Shown here one piece after another: positions 35,091-43,898 of a stretch of 64,000 nt of DNA. Position 1 is the first letter of the stretch. The number at the start of each line of letters is the position of its first letter. The stretch is from Aquimonas sp041395245 (GTDB taxonomy: Bacteria > Pseudomonadota > Gammaproteobacteria > Xanthomonadales > Xanthomonadaceae), in NCBI GenBank assembly GCA_041395245.1, contig JAWLAY010000017.1, positions 1-64,000 on the forward strand. The letters run 5' to 3'. Below the pieces are notes generated by a model that saw only the letters and a list, made by a program, of their open reading frames with translations, searched no databases and was not told where the DNA came from. The position numbers and the translations under genes were made by a program.

Positions 35091-36299
35091 TCAGCCGACC
35101 ACGCCCTTACGCCTCAGCGCATCACTCTGCGCCTCACTCAAGCCCAGCACGGACTGCAGCACGTCGCACGCGTCGACGCCCAACTCTGGCGGAACGCAAG
35201 CGTAGCGAATCGGTGTCGAGGAAAACCGCAAGGGATTGGCCACCAGCGGAACGGATCGACCGGACTCGTCGGGCAGATCCAGCCGCAAACCACGCGCAGT
35301 GACCTGCGGCGACGCAAACACCTGCGCAAGGTCGTTCACCGGCCCACAAGGCACGCCATCCGCCGACAGAACATCGATCCAGTACGCACTTGTCCGAGTC
35401 TGCAAAATTGCACCCAACAGGTCGATCAAGTTTTCGCGGTTTGCCACCCGCTGCGCATTACTGGCGAAACGCGGATCGTCGGCCCAGTCCGGCCGATCAA
35501 GTCGCTGACACAATCGACGGAACTGCGCGTCGTTGCCCACCGCCAGCATGAACCAGCCATCGGCACTGGGCATCACCTGATACGGCACGATGTTCGGATG
35601 CGCCGTGCCGTGCCGCGCCGGCACCTCGCCACTGACCCGATAGTTGCTGGCCTGGTTGGCCAATGCGGCGACCTGGGTATCGAACAAGGCCAGATCGATG
35701 TGCTGTCCTTCGCCGGTGCGTTCGGCATGCCGCAAGGCCGCCAGCACACCGGCCACGGCATACATGCCGGTCATCAAATCGACCACCGCCACGCCCACCT
35801 TCTGCGGCGCACCGCCCTGCGATTCGGGCTCACCGGTCAAACTCATCAGTCCCGCCTCGGCCTGAATCGCCGCGTCGTAACCCGCGCGCTGTGCGTTCGG
35901 CCCGGATTGCCCGTAACCGGTGATCGAGCAATACACCAGGGCCGGATTGACCGCGCGCACGGTGTCCCAATCCAGGCCGTAGCGTTGCAAGGCACCGACC
36001 TTGAAGTTCTCGATCACGATCTGCGAACGTGCCGCCAGATCCCGCACCAGTGCCGCGCCTTCGGCCTGCGCGATATCCACCGCCAGCGAGCGCTTGCCAC
36101 GATTCGCCGCCAGGAAATACGCCGACAACCCTGCCGCCTCATCCCACCACGGCGGCCCCCACGACCGCGTGTCATCCCCCGAGTCAGGGCGCTCGATCTT
36201 GATCACCTCCGCACCCAAGTCCGCCAGCAACTGACTCGCCCACGGCCCCGCCAAAACCCGCGATAGATCCAGCACTCGAACTCCCTGCAACAACCCCAT
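35091..36299 (-). CDS. CaiB/BaiF-type (class III) CoA-transferase
   Basis: Moves CoA between organic acids by way of an aspartyl-CoA intermediate. The start is MGLLQGVRVLDLSRVLAGPW, followed by ADLGAEVIKIERP, VIENFKVGALQRYGL and SITGYGQSGPNAQRAGYD. The catalytic Asp is in VVDLMTGMYA. At 402 aa from ATG 36299 it has the family length, closest in feel to succinyl-CoA:glutarate/SUGCT-like enzymes. No matching catabolic genes are nearby, so the substrate is not determined. Confidence 0.88.
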   Translation of the reverse strand: MGLLQGVRVLDLSRVLAGPWASQLLADLGAEVIKIERPDSGDDTRSWGPPWWDEAAGLSAYFLAANRGKRSLAVDIAQAEGAALVRDLAARSQIVIENFKVGALQRYGLDWDTVRAVNPALVYCSITGYGQSGPNAQRAGYDAAIQAEAGLMSLTGEPESQGGAPQKVGVAVVDLMTGMYAVAGVLAALRHAERTGEGQHIDLALFDTQVAALANQASNYRVSGEVPARHGTAHPNIVPYQVMPSADGWFMLAVGNDAQFRRLCQRLDRPDWADDPRFASNAQRVANRENLIDLLGAILQTRTSAYWIDVLSADGVPCGPVNDLAQVFASPQVTARGLRLDLPDESGRSVPLVANPLRFSSTPIRYACVPPELGVDACDVLQSVLGLSEAQSDALRRKGVVG

Positions 36300-36474
36300 A
36301 CCGCACTCCTGACGCGACGACGCTGCCGGCTGCAAGCGTCGCATCTGGCGCGGGGAATGTCATGGGTGCGGGCAGATCGGGCCACTGCAAACGATCACAC
36401 GGGTAGGTCGTTGGCATCCGCTTGTCCAACCAAAGCGCGCCTACGATCGCAACCAGGGCCGAATATCGCGTGCA

Positions 36475-36506
36475 CAAAAAAGCCGCCCCGCTTTCGCGGG
36501 GCGGCT
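36475..36506 (-). terminator. rho-independent terminator for the BNR/P-domain protein gene
   Basis: Stem AGCCGCCCCG with CGGGGCGGCT around CTTTCG (36481-36506). On the minus strand it is followed by a run of T residues (A run 36476-36481 on the plus strand). It lies 24 nt after the stop of the minus-strand gene ending at 36530. Confidence 0.85.
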
Positions 36507-36529
36507 GGTCTTGCAGTGACGTTTGCCGA

Positions 36530-39442
36530 TTACTCGAAGCCGTTCTCGAAAATCAGGTCCGGCGACGCTTGCGCCTGGCTGGGCAGCAGGCACCAACGAA
36601 CGAGATTGCCGGTATCGCTACCGACGCGATCGGAGACGTTCAGGACCCAGGCACCGGCGAAGTCCTGACCGTCGAACGCCGACAAGGCACTGTTCGGAAT
36701 CAGTACGCCGGCGACCGCCGGAGGTGTTCCGGCGCAAGCAGACTCAACCGGTCCGGTACCCTCGTCGTTCAGAGTCACATCAACGTTGTCAGCAGAGCAA
36801 CCATTGGTTGATGCGGGGACACCCGGACGATCAATCAACGCAACCGGCGTCCCAGTTCCGCCACCAACCGGGTCATGACGCAAGGTCACAATGAGGTCGC
36901 CCACCCACGTGTGGTTGATCTTGACGTAGACATCCATATCCAACAGCGCACCCGCGAAGCCGTTCAGCGTGTTGTCCACACCCGTCGTATTGTTGTCTGG
37001 GATGGCCACACTGCCGTCGAAGCAGATTTCCGCCACCGTCGTGAAGCTGCGGATTTCCGAATACGTCGCCTCGCCGCAGGCATTGATCGCCTTGACCCGC
37101 CAGAAGTACTCGGTATTCGGCTCAAGACCCGCGGCCGTGAACGTGGTTTCGGTCACCGTGCCGCCGGCAATCGCATTCACGAAGCTCGGCGAATTGCTCA
37201 CTTCGACCACGTATTCCTGCGCACCGGCAGCGGCATCCCACTGCAGAATGGCATTGGTCGACACGCCGATCGCTGTGTCAGCGGGGGAAATCAAACTGGC
37301 AACCTCAGGCAGTCCCTGAGCAAGGTTCACGGTGAACGAGTCGGTGCGAACGATCGGATCGCCGCCACCGTTGGTCGACGAGATACTGATCGGATAGCTG
37401 CCTGCTGCCGCGGCACCGCTCGTCGTCATCGCGAGCACCGAACTGACGCCACCCTCAACCGGTGCGACCGGATTCGGCGTGAACGTCGCGGTCGGGAAGA
37501 CCGATGCATTGAGACCTGGCGTTGACAGGGTCACCAAGCCAGTGAAGCCGCCGGCCGCACCGAGCTGTACCGACACATCCGGCACCGGGTCGCCCGCACA
37601 CAGATTGAAGCTGGTCGCGGAGGTTCCCATCGTGTAACTGGGGCCAGCCGCCATGTTTTCGACCACACCAGCAAACGAACGCTGGGTTGTCGTCGACGGC
37701 GGTGTGGTGATGCGATTGTCCGTCCAGGTCATTCCGATGGCTTCGTTGAGCGGGGACACGGCCAGTCCGTTGTAATCACCCCACTCCTGACCATTGGAGA
37801 TGTTCTGAGACACCTCGGACGACACTCGGGTTTCTTCTTCCCAGGTCTGTCCACCATCGCGCGAAAGGGCGTAGTACCAGTCGGCCTTGTTGCGCAATCC
37901 GGCACCCGAATTGCGGGTGTCCTGCCAACCGACATGCACGTTGCCGAACCCGTCCACATTCATCCATGGTTGGAAGCGGTCCACCGTGGTTTGATCGGCC
38001 GTGGAATGCGGGGTCGCCGCAACCGTCCAGGTTGCACCCTGATCGTCCGAATAGATGACTTGGATCCACCCGTGGCTCGCAGCTGCCGAACCACCGCCAT
38101 TCCCTGGGCTGCCTGCGGCCGCATTTTCGTCGGTGAAGGCGATATAGACACGACCATCGTGCGTACCGCCACTCATGTCCACATCGACGGACGCATAAAT
38201 GAACACACGGCGGCTCTCCATCGCGGGAATCGCGAAATCGAACCTGCCGTGCAGGTCATACGCCATCTTTGACAGGCCTGCCTCCGCACCATTCAGGTCG
38301 ACAAACGACACGCCGCCATCATCCGAACGGAGCACCCGAATTTCGGCCGAACCCGAGGTGATGCTGGGATACACGTAGTAGACGCGTCCCTGACGATCCG
38401 TCGAGATGTCGCTACCGATGCCGCGTTCTTCCGCTGAAAACGAGACCGTCGGCGCAAAGGTCAGACCACTACCGCCCTGCACTGGCATCGCCGTGGAATA
38501 GGCGAACTGCAGGACGTTACTCTGATGCCAAGTGGCATACAGACGCCCCAGAAAAGGAGAGTCGGGCGACTTGTCGACGTGGATGAACTCCTTGTCCGAG
38601 CTAGCGGTGGAGGTGTGCACCGGCCCGAGCCAACTCTGCCCGTTGTTGAACGACCAGTAGACCGTGTTGCACAGCGAGAAGGTGCAACCGCTGCCCGACT
38701 GTCCCAAGGTGGCAGCGAAAGCAATGTTGCCGTCCGGACTGAACTCGATCGCGGGGTCGCAGCAGGTCCCCGGCAAGGCGCCCGCGTTGCCCCACGTGAC
38801 ACCGCCATCCGATGAGAAGGACATACGCTGGCCACCGCTACCATTCGATCCGGCGATCACGATGTCCGGATTGGTCGGGTGATACTCGATCGTGGTTTCG
38901 TTGTTGCTCAGCGTGCCATCAAAAGGGCCTTCCGAGAGCACCGTGGCCGCTTTGCCGCGCTTGTCGACCGGATCGGTCGCCCAACGCGCTGGCGCTGGCG
39001 GCGCCGAAGCGTTTTCCGGGCCCTTGTAGTGGTTTTTGCCGCGCTCGGTCAGGAACAGTTTGCCGCCCTGCATCAAACCACCGAACCGGTACTGGTATTC
39101 CTTGTCGAACTCACGCGGATAGATGTCCGATTCCAGCGGGAAGCCCTGCTCGATCATCTCCTTGCGCTTCAACACCTTGAAAAACGCAGGCACGCCCGGA
39201 ACATAACGGTCGTTGTCCGGCAGTATCCGAAGATCCTCCGCACGCAGCTGGTAGTTGCGGTCGTCCCACGGACCGAACTTGCTGAGACTCGCGTAGTCGA
39301 CCGACTGATCGACACCAAGCGCCTGAATGGGCTGATAATTTTCGTCAGCTTTCGGCACTTCGACCTCGGCCGCCGCGACGGCCAAGGACAACACCCCTGA
39401 AGTTGCCAAGGCAAACCACTTGGCAAGAGCAATCACTTTCAT
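36530..39442 (-). CDS. large secreted protein: BNR/sialidase-like propeller, fibronectin III-like and P domain
   Basis: A 970-aa exported protein. ATG 39442 has GGGGAG 8 nt upstream and a signal peptide (FALATSGVLSLAVAAAE). From about 150 to 560 there are BNR/Asp-box repeats (SFSSDGGVTWG, SRDGGQTWEE) as in exo-alpha-sialidases, but no arginine triad can be assigned. A linker leads to a fibronectin III-like unit (ILQWDAAAGAQEYVVEVS, NTEYFWRVKAINACG). A proprotein-convertase P domain follows (HTWVGDLIVTLRHDP, FAGAWVLNVSD). The C-terminus is LIFENGFE. It may bind or process surface polymers; the activity is unknown. Confidence 0.85.
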   Translation of the reverse strand: MKVIALAKWFALATSGVLSLAVAAAEVEVPKADENYQPIQALGVDQSVDYASLSKFGPWDDRNYQLRAEDLRILPDNDRYVPGVPAFFKVLKRKEMIEQGFPLESDIYPREFDKEYQYRFGGLMQGGKLFLTERGKNHYKGPENASAPPAPARWATDPVDKRGKAATVLSEGPFDGTLSNNETTIEYHPTNPDIVIAGSNGSGGQRMSFSSDGGVTWGNAGALPGTCCDPAIEFSPDGNIAFAATLGQSGSGCTFSLCNTVYWSFNNGQSWLGPVHTSTASSDKEFIHVDKSPDSPFLGRLYATWHQSNVLQFAYSTAMPVQGGSGLTFAPTVSFSAEERGIGSDISTDRQGRVYYVYPSITSGSAEIRVLRSDDGGVSFVDLNGAEAGLSKMAYDLHGRFDFAIPAMESRRVFIYASVDVDMSGGTHDGRVYIAFTDENAAAGSPGNGGGSAAASHGWIQVIYSDDQGATWTVAATPHSTADQTTVDRFQPWMNVDGFGNVHVGWQDTRNSGAGLRNKADWYYALSRDGGQTWEEETRVSSEVSQNISNGQEWGDYNGLAVSPLNEAIGMTWTDNRITTPPSTTTQRSFAGVVENMAAGPSYTMGTSATSFNLCAGDPVPDVSVQLGAAGGFTGLVTLSTPGLNASVFPTATFTPNPVAPVEGGVSSVLAMTTSGAAAAGSYPISISSTNGGGDPIVRTDSFTVNLAQGLPEVASLISPADTAIGVSTNAILQWDAAAGAQEYVVEVSNSPSFVNAIAGGTVTETTFTAAGLEPNTEYFWRVKAINACGEATYSEIRSFTTVAEICFDGSVAIPDNNTTGVDNTLNGFAGALLDMDVYVKINHTWVGDLIVTLRHDPVGGGTGTPVALIDRPGVPASTNGCSADNVDVTLNDEGTGPVESACAGTPPAVAGVLIPNSALSAFDGQDFAGAWVLNVSDRVGSDTGNLVRWCLLPSQAQASPDLIFENGFE

Positions 39443-39665
39443 CAACACCACTCCCCAACGCCCTGCAAGTCGGGCGGTATCCGACAGGATAACCGCGAAG
39501 TGGGCATTGAAGCGTGCCTCTGGTCGAAAACCTGCCCGTTTTTGCTGGCTCGATGAATGTATTCACCGGTGCACCGTTCCAAGGCGCGTCGGCAACGCGC
39601 CGAATCACCTTCGCGCAGACGTTGACGACCCCGCGGCAGGAGAGCTGACTCTCACGCAACGCCGC

Positions 39666-40244
39666 CTACAGGTCTTCGAGATCACCGTGTCGGGTCCGCG
39701 CATCGAACATCGAATGCCGAAGCGAGAGATGCACCAGACTGCGACGGTATGCCCGCTCGATGGACCGCTCCAGGGTACGGCAATCCTGATCGCCGGGCAT
39801 CGTCTCCAACGTCGCCTTCAACGTGTCAGCGGCCTCCATCGAATAGCCGACATGGGTCTGCTCATGTGCCAGTAATGCGTCCCTTGCGCGCTGCCAACGA
39901 TCACGCATTTCGGCAGACGGCGCTTCGGGAGGTTGCCATCGTGGTATCCGAACCTCCTGACTCAATCGAATGGAGATCGACTCGACGACACAGTTGCCGG
40001 GCGTTTGTTCAAGCGATTGCTGCAGCTCCAGGCTCGCCTTGGTCAAGCCCTCGTAGTGCCTACTGGGGTCATCCATCTCCGGATGCGGCCGCAAGTCGTG
40101 AATCACCGCATTGGGGCGAACGGAGAACACCGGAAAGTCGTGGTGTTCGATCTCGGCGACCAAACGCACGGGGCCGAGTGCCAGGCACACAGGCGACAGA
40201 CCGAACAGCAGCACAAGAAAAACACATTGCATCGACAGGCTCAT
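39666..40244 (-). CDS. DUF922-family predicted zinc-dependent protease, exported
   Basis: A 192-aa protein. ATG 40244 gives a signal peptide (MQCVFLVLLFGLSPVCLAL); the frame is open further to 40328. The motif LLAHEQTHVGYSMEAAD has the HExxH pattern of the DUF922 family, annotated as putative metallopeptidases. An earlier conserved part is GNCVVESISIRLSQEV. Its partner and substrate are unknown. It is separated by 97 nt from the next minus-strand gene. Confidence 0.75.
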   Translation of the reverse strand: MSLSMQCVFLVLLFGLSPVCLALGPVRLVAEIEHHDFPVFSVRPNAVIHDLRPHPEMDDPSRHYEGLTKASLELQQSLEQTPGNCVVESISIRLSQEVRIPRWQPPEAPSAEMRDRWQRARDALLAHEQTHVGYSMEAADTLKATLETMPGDQDCRTLERSIERAYRRSLVHLSLRHSMFDARTRHGDLEDL

Positions 40245-40340
40245 CCACCACGGACGCTGGGGAACATCGATTCGTCGCGCGACACACCGGCCAGATCGAT
40301 TGCCCGACGCCATCCGTGTAACGAACACCGACAGCGCGAG

Positions 40341-41471
40341 CTAAGCGGTGCCAAACTTCACCAGCAAATCTCGCTCCTTTTCTGCCGAAAGGCCCGCGCG
40401 CAGCGCTGACTGCCGCTCGGAGGGCAGCGTCGCGAACCACGCCAGCGTGTCGCCAACGGTCTCACTGAAGGGACGAAAGCTCAGTCCACGCTGCATCGCA
40501 CGTTGATTACTCACTCTCGCGAAGCCAGCGCTGTCACCGACACCGGGCACCCAGACCGGCATGTCCGACCAGGCCTGAACACCCTGCTTCTCCAGGAAGG
40601 GTGTTGGCAGCCAATGCAGACGCGCGCCAGCAGTGGTTCCGGCGCGAATGCCGTGCAGCATGGAAGCCATGCTCATCTCGTAATTTGGCCCGGTTGCGTT
40701 GAAGGTGCCAGCGGTGCCGGTTTCGGCCATTCGAACGGTCCACTCCGCCAGATCGCGCGCATCGATGAACTGCACCGGATCACTGCCATCACCCGGAGCG
40801 GCGACATCGCCACCGCGCGCGATTCGGACTGGCCAGTAGGTAAAGCGATCGGTTTCATCGCCCGGACCCACGATCAATCCAGGTCGAATGATCGTGACCG
40901 CCTTCTCGCCATACTCTTGGCGCGCCTGCGCTTCACTCAGCGCCTTGAGCGGTCCGTACAGATTCATGTTGGCGCGAAGTCCGGCCATGGTCTCGGCCAT
41001 CGCGTCATCACCGTCGTAGGTCGCCACGGCCGCGCCTTCGTCCATGTTCGGCTGCGAAGTGTCCGCGTAGACCGAAATGGTCGAAATGAAAACGTAGTGA
41101 CCGATATGCCCTTTGAGCACCCTGGCCGCATCACGCACCCACACAGGAACCGAGGTCGGGTTATCAATGCAGACATCCCACTCGCGACCTTGCAGTGCGC
41201 TGTAGTCGCCCGTGTCGCGGTCACCCAGCAACTCCTCGACATCGTCAGGCCAACGCTGCGGCTTGCGACCGCGATTGAACAGTGTGACCTGATGACCACG
41301 CGCCAGTGCGTACCGGACCTGATGCGGACCGGTAAATCCGGTACCACCCAGGATAAGGATGCGCAGCGGTTTTTCCGCCTTGCCGACCGCGCTGGCAAAT
41401 CCAGGCGAGAGTGCGGTCGCGGCGGCAGAAAGGCCCAGCTTGAGCAGTTCACGGCGGGTGGAGTGAATCAT
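40341..41471 (-). CDS. NAD-dependent epimerase/dehydratase-family protein with Tat signal
   Basis: An extended-SDR protein of 376 aa. It starts with a twin-arginine-type leader (STRRELLKLGLSAAATALS), then the Rossmann motif ILGGTGFTG near residue 41. VYAD and the YGPLKALSE segment lie in the active-site region (Y-x3-K). The family is close to isoflavone reductase/nucleoside-sugar epimerases of uncertain substrate. Tat export would let a folded, NAD(P)-loaded enzyme reach the periplasm. Confidence 0.82.
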   Translation of the reverse strand: MIHSTRRELLKLGLSAAATALSPGFASAVGKAEKPLRILILGGTGFTGPHQVRYALARGHQVTLFNRGRKPQRWPDDVEELLGDRDTGDYSALQGREWDVCIDNPTSVPVWVRDAARVLKGHIGHYVFISTISVYADTSQPNMDEGAAVATYDGDDAMAETMAGLRANMNLYGPLKALSEAQARQEYGEKAVTIIRPGLIVGPGDETDRFTYWPVRIARGGDVAAPGDGSDPVQFIDARDLAEWTVRMAETGTAGTFNATGPNYEMSMASMLHGIRAGTTAGARLHWLPTPFLEKQGVQAWSDMPVWVPGVGDSAGFARVSNQRAMQRGLSFRPFSETVGDTLAWFATLPSERQSALRAGLSAEKERDLLVKFGTA

Positions 41472-41593
41472 GGCGGCCTCTCCTTTGTGTCGGCGTCCAC
41501 GCTACGCCGTGCACACCGCGACATCGTGGGCCGAAAGTCAGGGACAGGTGCTGCTAGCATTGCTGCCCATCTCTGCATACTGGACAGCACCTG

Positions 41594-42262
41594 ATGTGGC
41601 AACAACGCGTCTATGCGCTGGTCTTTGTTCTCGCGACAGTGTGTGCTTCTTCGCCTGCAGGCGCGACGCTTCTGCGTTGCGACCATTGTTCGGAATCGCA
41701 GCGCCTGGCGCAGTTGCCCGCGCCAATGCCGGTTCCCACCAAGTACCTCTTCGCGGACTTCAGCAGTGGTGAGGTCTACGGCTATCTTGTTGCAGCTCGC
41801 AATGCGGCGGGCGGGAAGACCTCGGTGCTCGCCGTCAACGATATTCCCGAGCCCTTGCGTGTCTTGGCAGAGCGCCTCGCTCGCGTGCATGCCGCTAGCC
41901 ACGGCAGCATGCAAATCAGCATTGCCGTTAAGGAGGAGGCGCTGCAGATTCCAAGCTGGGCAAGGTTGATTGGCCGTAACATCCCGAACGATGCCCCTGC
42001 ACGCTCGCGGATCGAGGACGCATTGCGCGACAAGGGCGACCTGTTTCTGGCACACGACCCAGCGCTGTCCGACATGCTCGAGATCTGGCGCAGCCAGGAG
42101 GGCTTGCACAGCACATTTCCGGGCTGGCTGGACGCCGTACAACTCGAGTTCCGGGTGAGGTTCGCCGATGGCGCGGAGCACGTGTTCCGGCGCGACTGGG
42201 AGAGCGACCAGGTGCGTCTGGTCGAGCCCGATGCAGCGCCTTCATCTACCGTGAATCAGTAG
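41594..42262 (+). CDS. exported protein of unknown function
   Basis: A 222-aa protein with a signal peptide (VYALVFVLATVCASSPAGA), then a CDHC motif (LLRCDHCSES) just after the cleavage site. The rest has no recognised domain. The 3' end overlaps that of the convergent rlmM by 7 nt. The CxxC could bind metal or act in thiol chemistry, but there is no further support for this. Confidence 0.6.
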   Translation: MWQQRVYALVFVLATVCASSPAGATLLRCDHCSESQRLAQLPAPMPVPTKYLFADFSSGEVYGYLVAARNAAGGKTSVLAVNDIPEPLRVLAERLARVHAASHGSMQISIAVKEEALQIPSWARLIGRNIPNDAPARSRIEDALRDKGDLFLAHDPALSDMLEIWRSQEGLHSTFPGWLDAVQLEFRVRFADGAEHVFRRDWESDQVRLVEPDAAPSSTVNQ

Positions 42263-43338
42263 TCGCGAGGCAACAGCGCCACGGTGATCTCCTCGCGATC
42301 ATGGTAGAGCTGGCGCGCGCGCCAGTGCAGGTCGATGTCGGCGTCGCGCAATCGATCGCGCATGCGTTCGCGAAGCTGGCAGACCTCGGCGTAACGCTTC
42401 TTCATCGGCAACTTGAGGTTGAAAATCGTGCGTCGACAATCGCCCTTCACCAACCAGTCGCCGATCAGTTCCGCAACGCGCTTGGGTTGCTCAACCATGT
42501 CGCAGACCAACCAGTCCACCGGATGCTCCGGCCGCCAGCGGAATCCATCGGCGCGGTAGTGTTTGATCATGCCGGTGCCGATGGCACTCTCGGCCAAGGG
42601 CCCGTTGTCGATGGCACTCACCTGCAATCCCGCCCGCGCCAGCACCCAACTCCAACCGCCCGGTGCGGCACCGAGATCCACCGCGCGCTGCCCTGACTTC
42701 ATCCAGCGCGACCTTTCGTCCTCGCTCATCAGCGTCAGCAGCGCCTCCTCCAGCTTGAGCGCGGATCGACTGGGCGCATCGTGCGCCAGCTTGAGGCGCG
42801 GAATGCCCTGCAGCCAGGGTGAACTATCCGCCGGATCGCTGTGCGCCAGCAGCAGATGCGTGCCACCCAGCAGGATCACATGCAGTCGCGGTGCGCGGAC
42901 GTCCGTGCTGGCACTGAGCCAACCAACGCGACGCAGTCCAGCTCGCAGGGCATTGCCAAAACTGCGCGCCAGCGCCGACAGGGTTCGGCCCTCGTCCGCG
43001 TCGGGGTGTTCCATCCACAAGTCGCCAAATCGCTGTCCGCGCTCGGCAATGGCTGCCAGTACCGGCGTCAGACGATCCTTCGGGTCCATCTCCTGCAACT
43101 CGGCAAACACCGACAGACACTGCCGCGCAAAAATCAAATCGCGCCAGGACAAGCGCTTTTCCAGCAGCGACTGACTACTGGCGTCCAGCCCCAGAAAGCG
43201 CACAAAACCGCTGTCACGATCTGTCTTCGGATACCCCGCAACGCCACATCGCGCCGCTTGATCAATGATCTCCGCCGCGCACTCTGGCTCGAAGCCAGCG
43301 CGACAGGGCAGATACAGGCCAGCCGCCGCGCCGCTCAA
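42256..43338 (-). CDS. rlmM: 23S rRNA C2498 2'-O-ribose methyltransferase
   Basis: SAM-dependent methyltransferase that modifies C2498 of 23S rRNA. The N-terminal region (YLPCRAGFEPECAAEI) is a RlmM-specific THUMP-like domain. The Rossmann domain shows AVDLGAAPGGWSWVLAR and VSAIDNGPL, then DWLVCDMVEQPKRVAEL. The length (360 aa) is standard. It overlaps the deaminase gene upstream by 4 nt. Confidence 0.95.
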   Translation of the reverse strand: MSGAAAGLYLPCRAGFEPECAAEIIDQAARCGVAGYPKTDRDSGFVRFLGLDASSQSLLEKRLSWRDLIFARQCLSVFAELQEMDPKDRLTPVLAAIAERGQRFGDLWMEHPDADEGRTLSALARSFGNALRAGLRRVGWLSASTDVRAPRLHVILLGGTHLLLAHSDPADSSPWLQGIPRLKLAHDAPSRSALKLEEALLTLMSEDERSRWMKSGQRAVDLGAAPGGWSWVLARAGLQVSAIDNGPLAESAIGTGMIKHYRADGFRWRPEHPVDWLVCDMVEQPKRVAELIGDWLVKGDCRRTIFNLKLPMKKRYAEVCQLRERMRDRLRDADIDLHWRARQLYHDREEITVALLPRDY

Positions 43339-43895
43339 TAGCGTGCCCCGGCGGTTTCACCGTAGCTGCGCAGCACCTCGCAGGCGGGTTGGCGAAGGAT
43401 GTCCCTTCGAACCCGAATGCCGCGCGCTTCGAGCTCGCCGATCCAGTCCGAGGGCAGCGGACCTTCATCGAACTCGGTCAGGCTCATCACGTCTTCGGCG
43501 CGCGCGCCGATCAACAGCGTATCGATGCCGGCCCAGAAACTGGCGCCGTAGCACATGCAACACGGCTGAGACGACGTCGCCAGGGTAACGTTGTCCTCGC
43601 CTTCGTTGAGACGAAAGCGTTGAGTTCGCGCCTGCGCGGTCATGAACGCCATCATTTCGGCATGCGCCACCGAGCAGCTCTGCGGCACCACGCGATTGAC
43701 GCCGACACCGAGCAAGCGGTCGCGTGAGTCGAAGATGGCCGCGCCAAAGGGGCCACCCGTACCCGCTTCGACATTGCGACGCGACAAGGCAATGGCGAGC
43801 TGCATCTTGGCGTCATCGCCCGCATGGACAACGCCCTCGGGCGCGAGTTCGTGGACCCAGGCAGGCAAGGTCAAGTGGATTTGTGCGTACAGCAT
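43335..43895 (-). CDS. nucleoside deaminase (cytidine/deoxycytidylate deaminase-like fold)
   Basis: Zinc-dependent deaminase of the guanine deaminase/tRNA adenosine deaminase branch. The zinc motifs are HAEMMAF (His and catalytic Glu) and the CxxC site in SQPCCMCYGA, both intact. Earlier, FGAAIFDS matches the family core. Length 186 aa, longer than TadA by an N-terminal piece. Guanine or a related base is the likeliest substrate; this is inferred. It overlaps rlmM. Confidence 0.85.
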   Translation of the reverse strand: MLYAQIHLTLPAWVHELAPEGVVHAGDDAKMQLAIALSRRNVEAGTGGPFGAAIFDSRDRLLGVGVNRVVPQSCSVAHAEMMAFMTAQARTQRFRLNEGEDNVTLATSSQPCCMCYGASFWAGIDTLLIGARAEDVMSLTEFDEGPLPSDWIGELEARGIRVRRDILRQPACEVLRSYGETAGARY

Positions 43896-43898
43896 GGC

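Noticed and set aside
34923..36266. A 447-codon open frame on the plus strand
   Set aside because: Antisense to the CoA-transferase; a His/Arg/Gln-rich shadow with no motifs.
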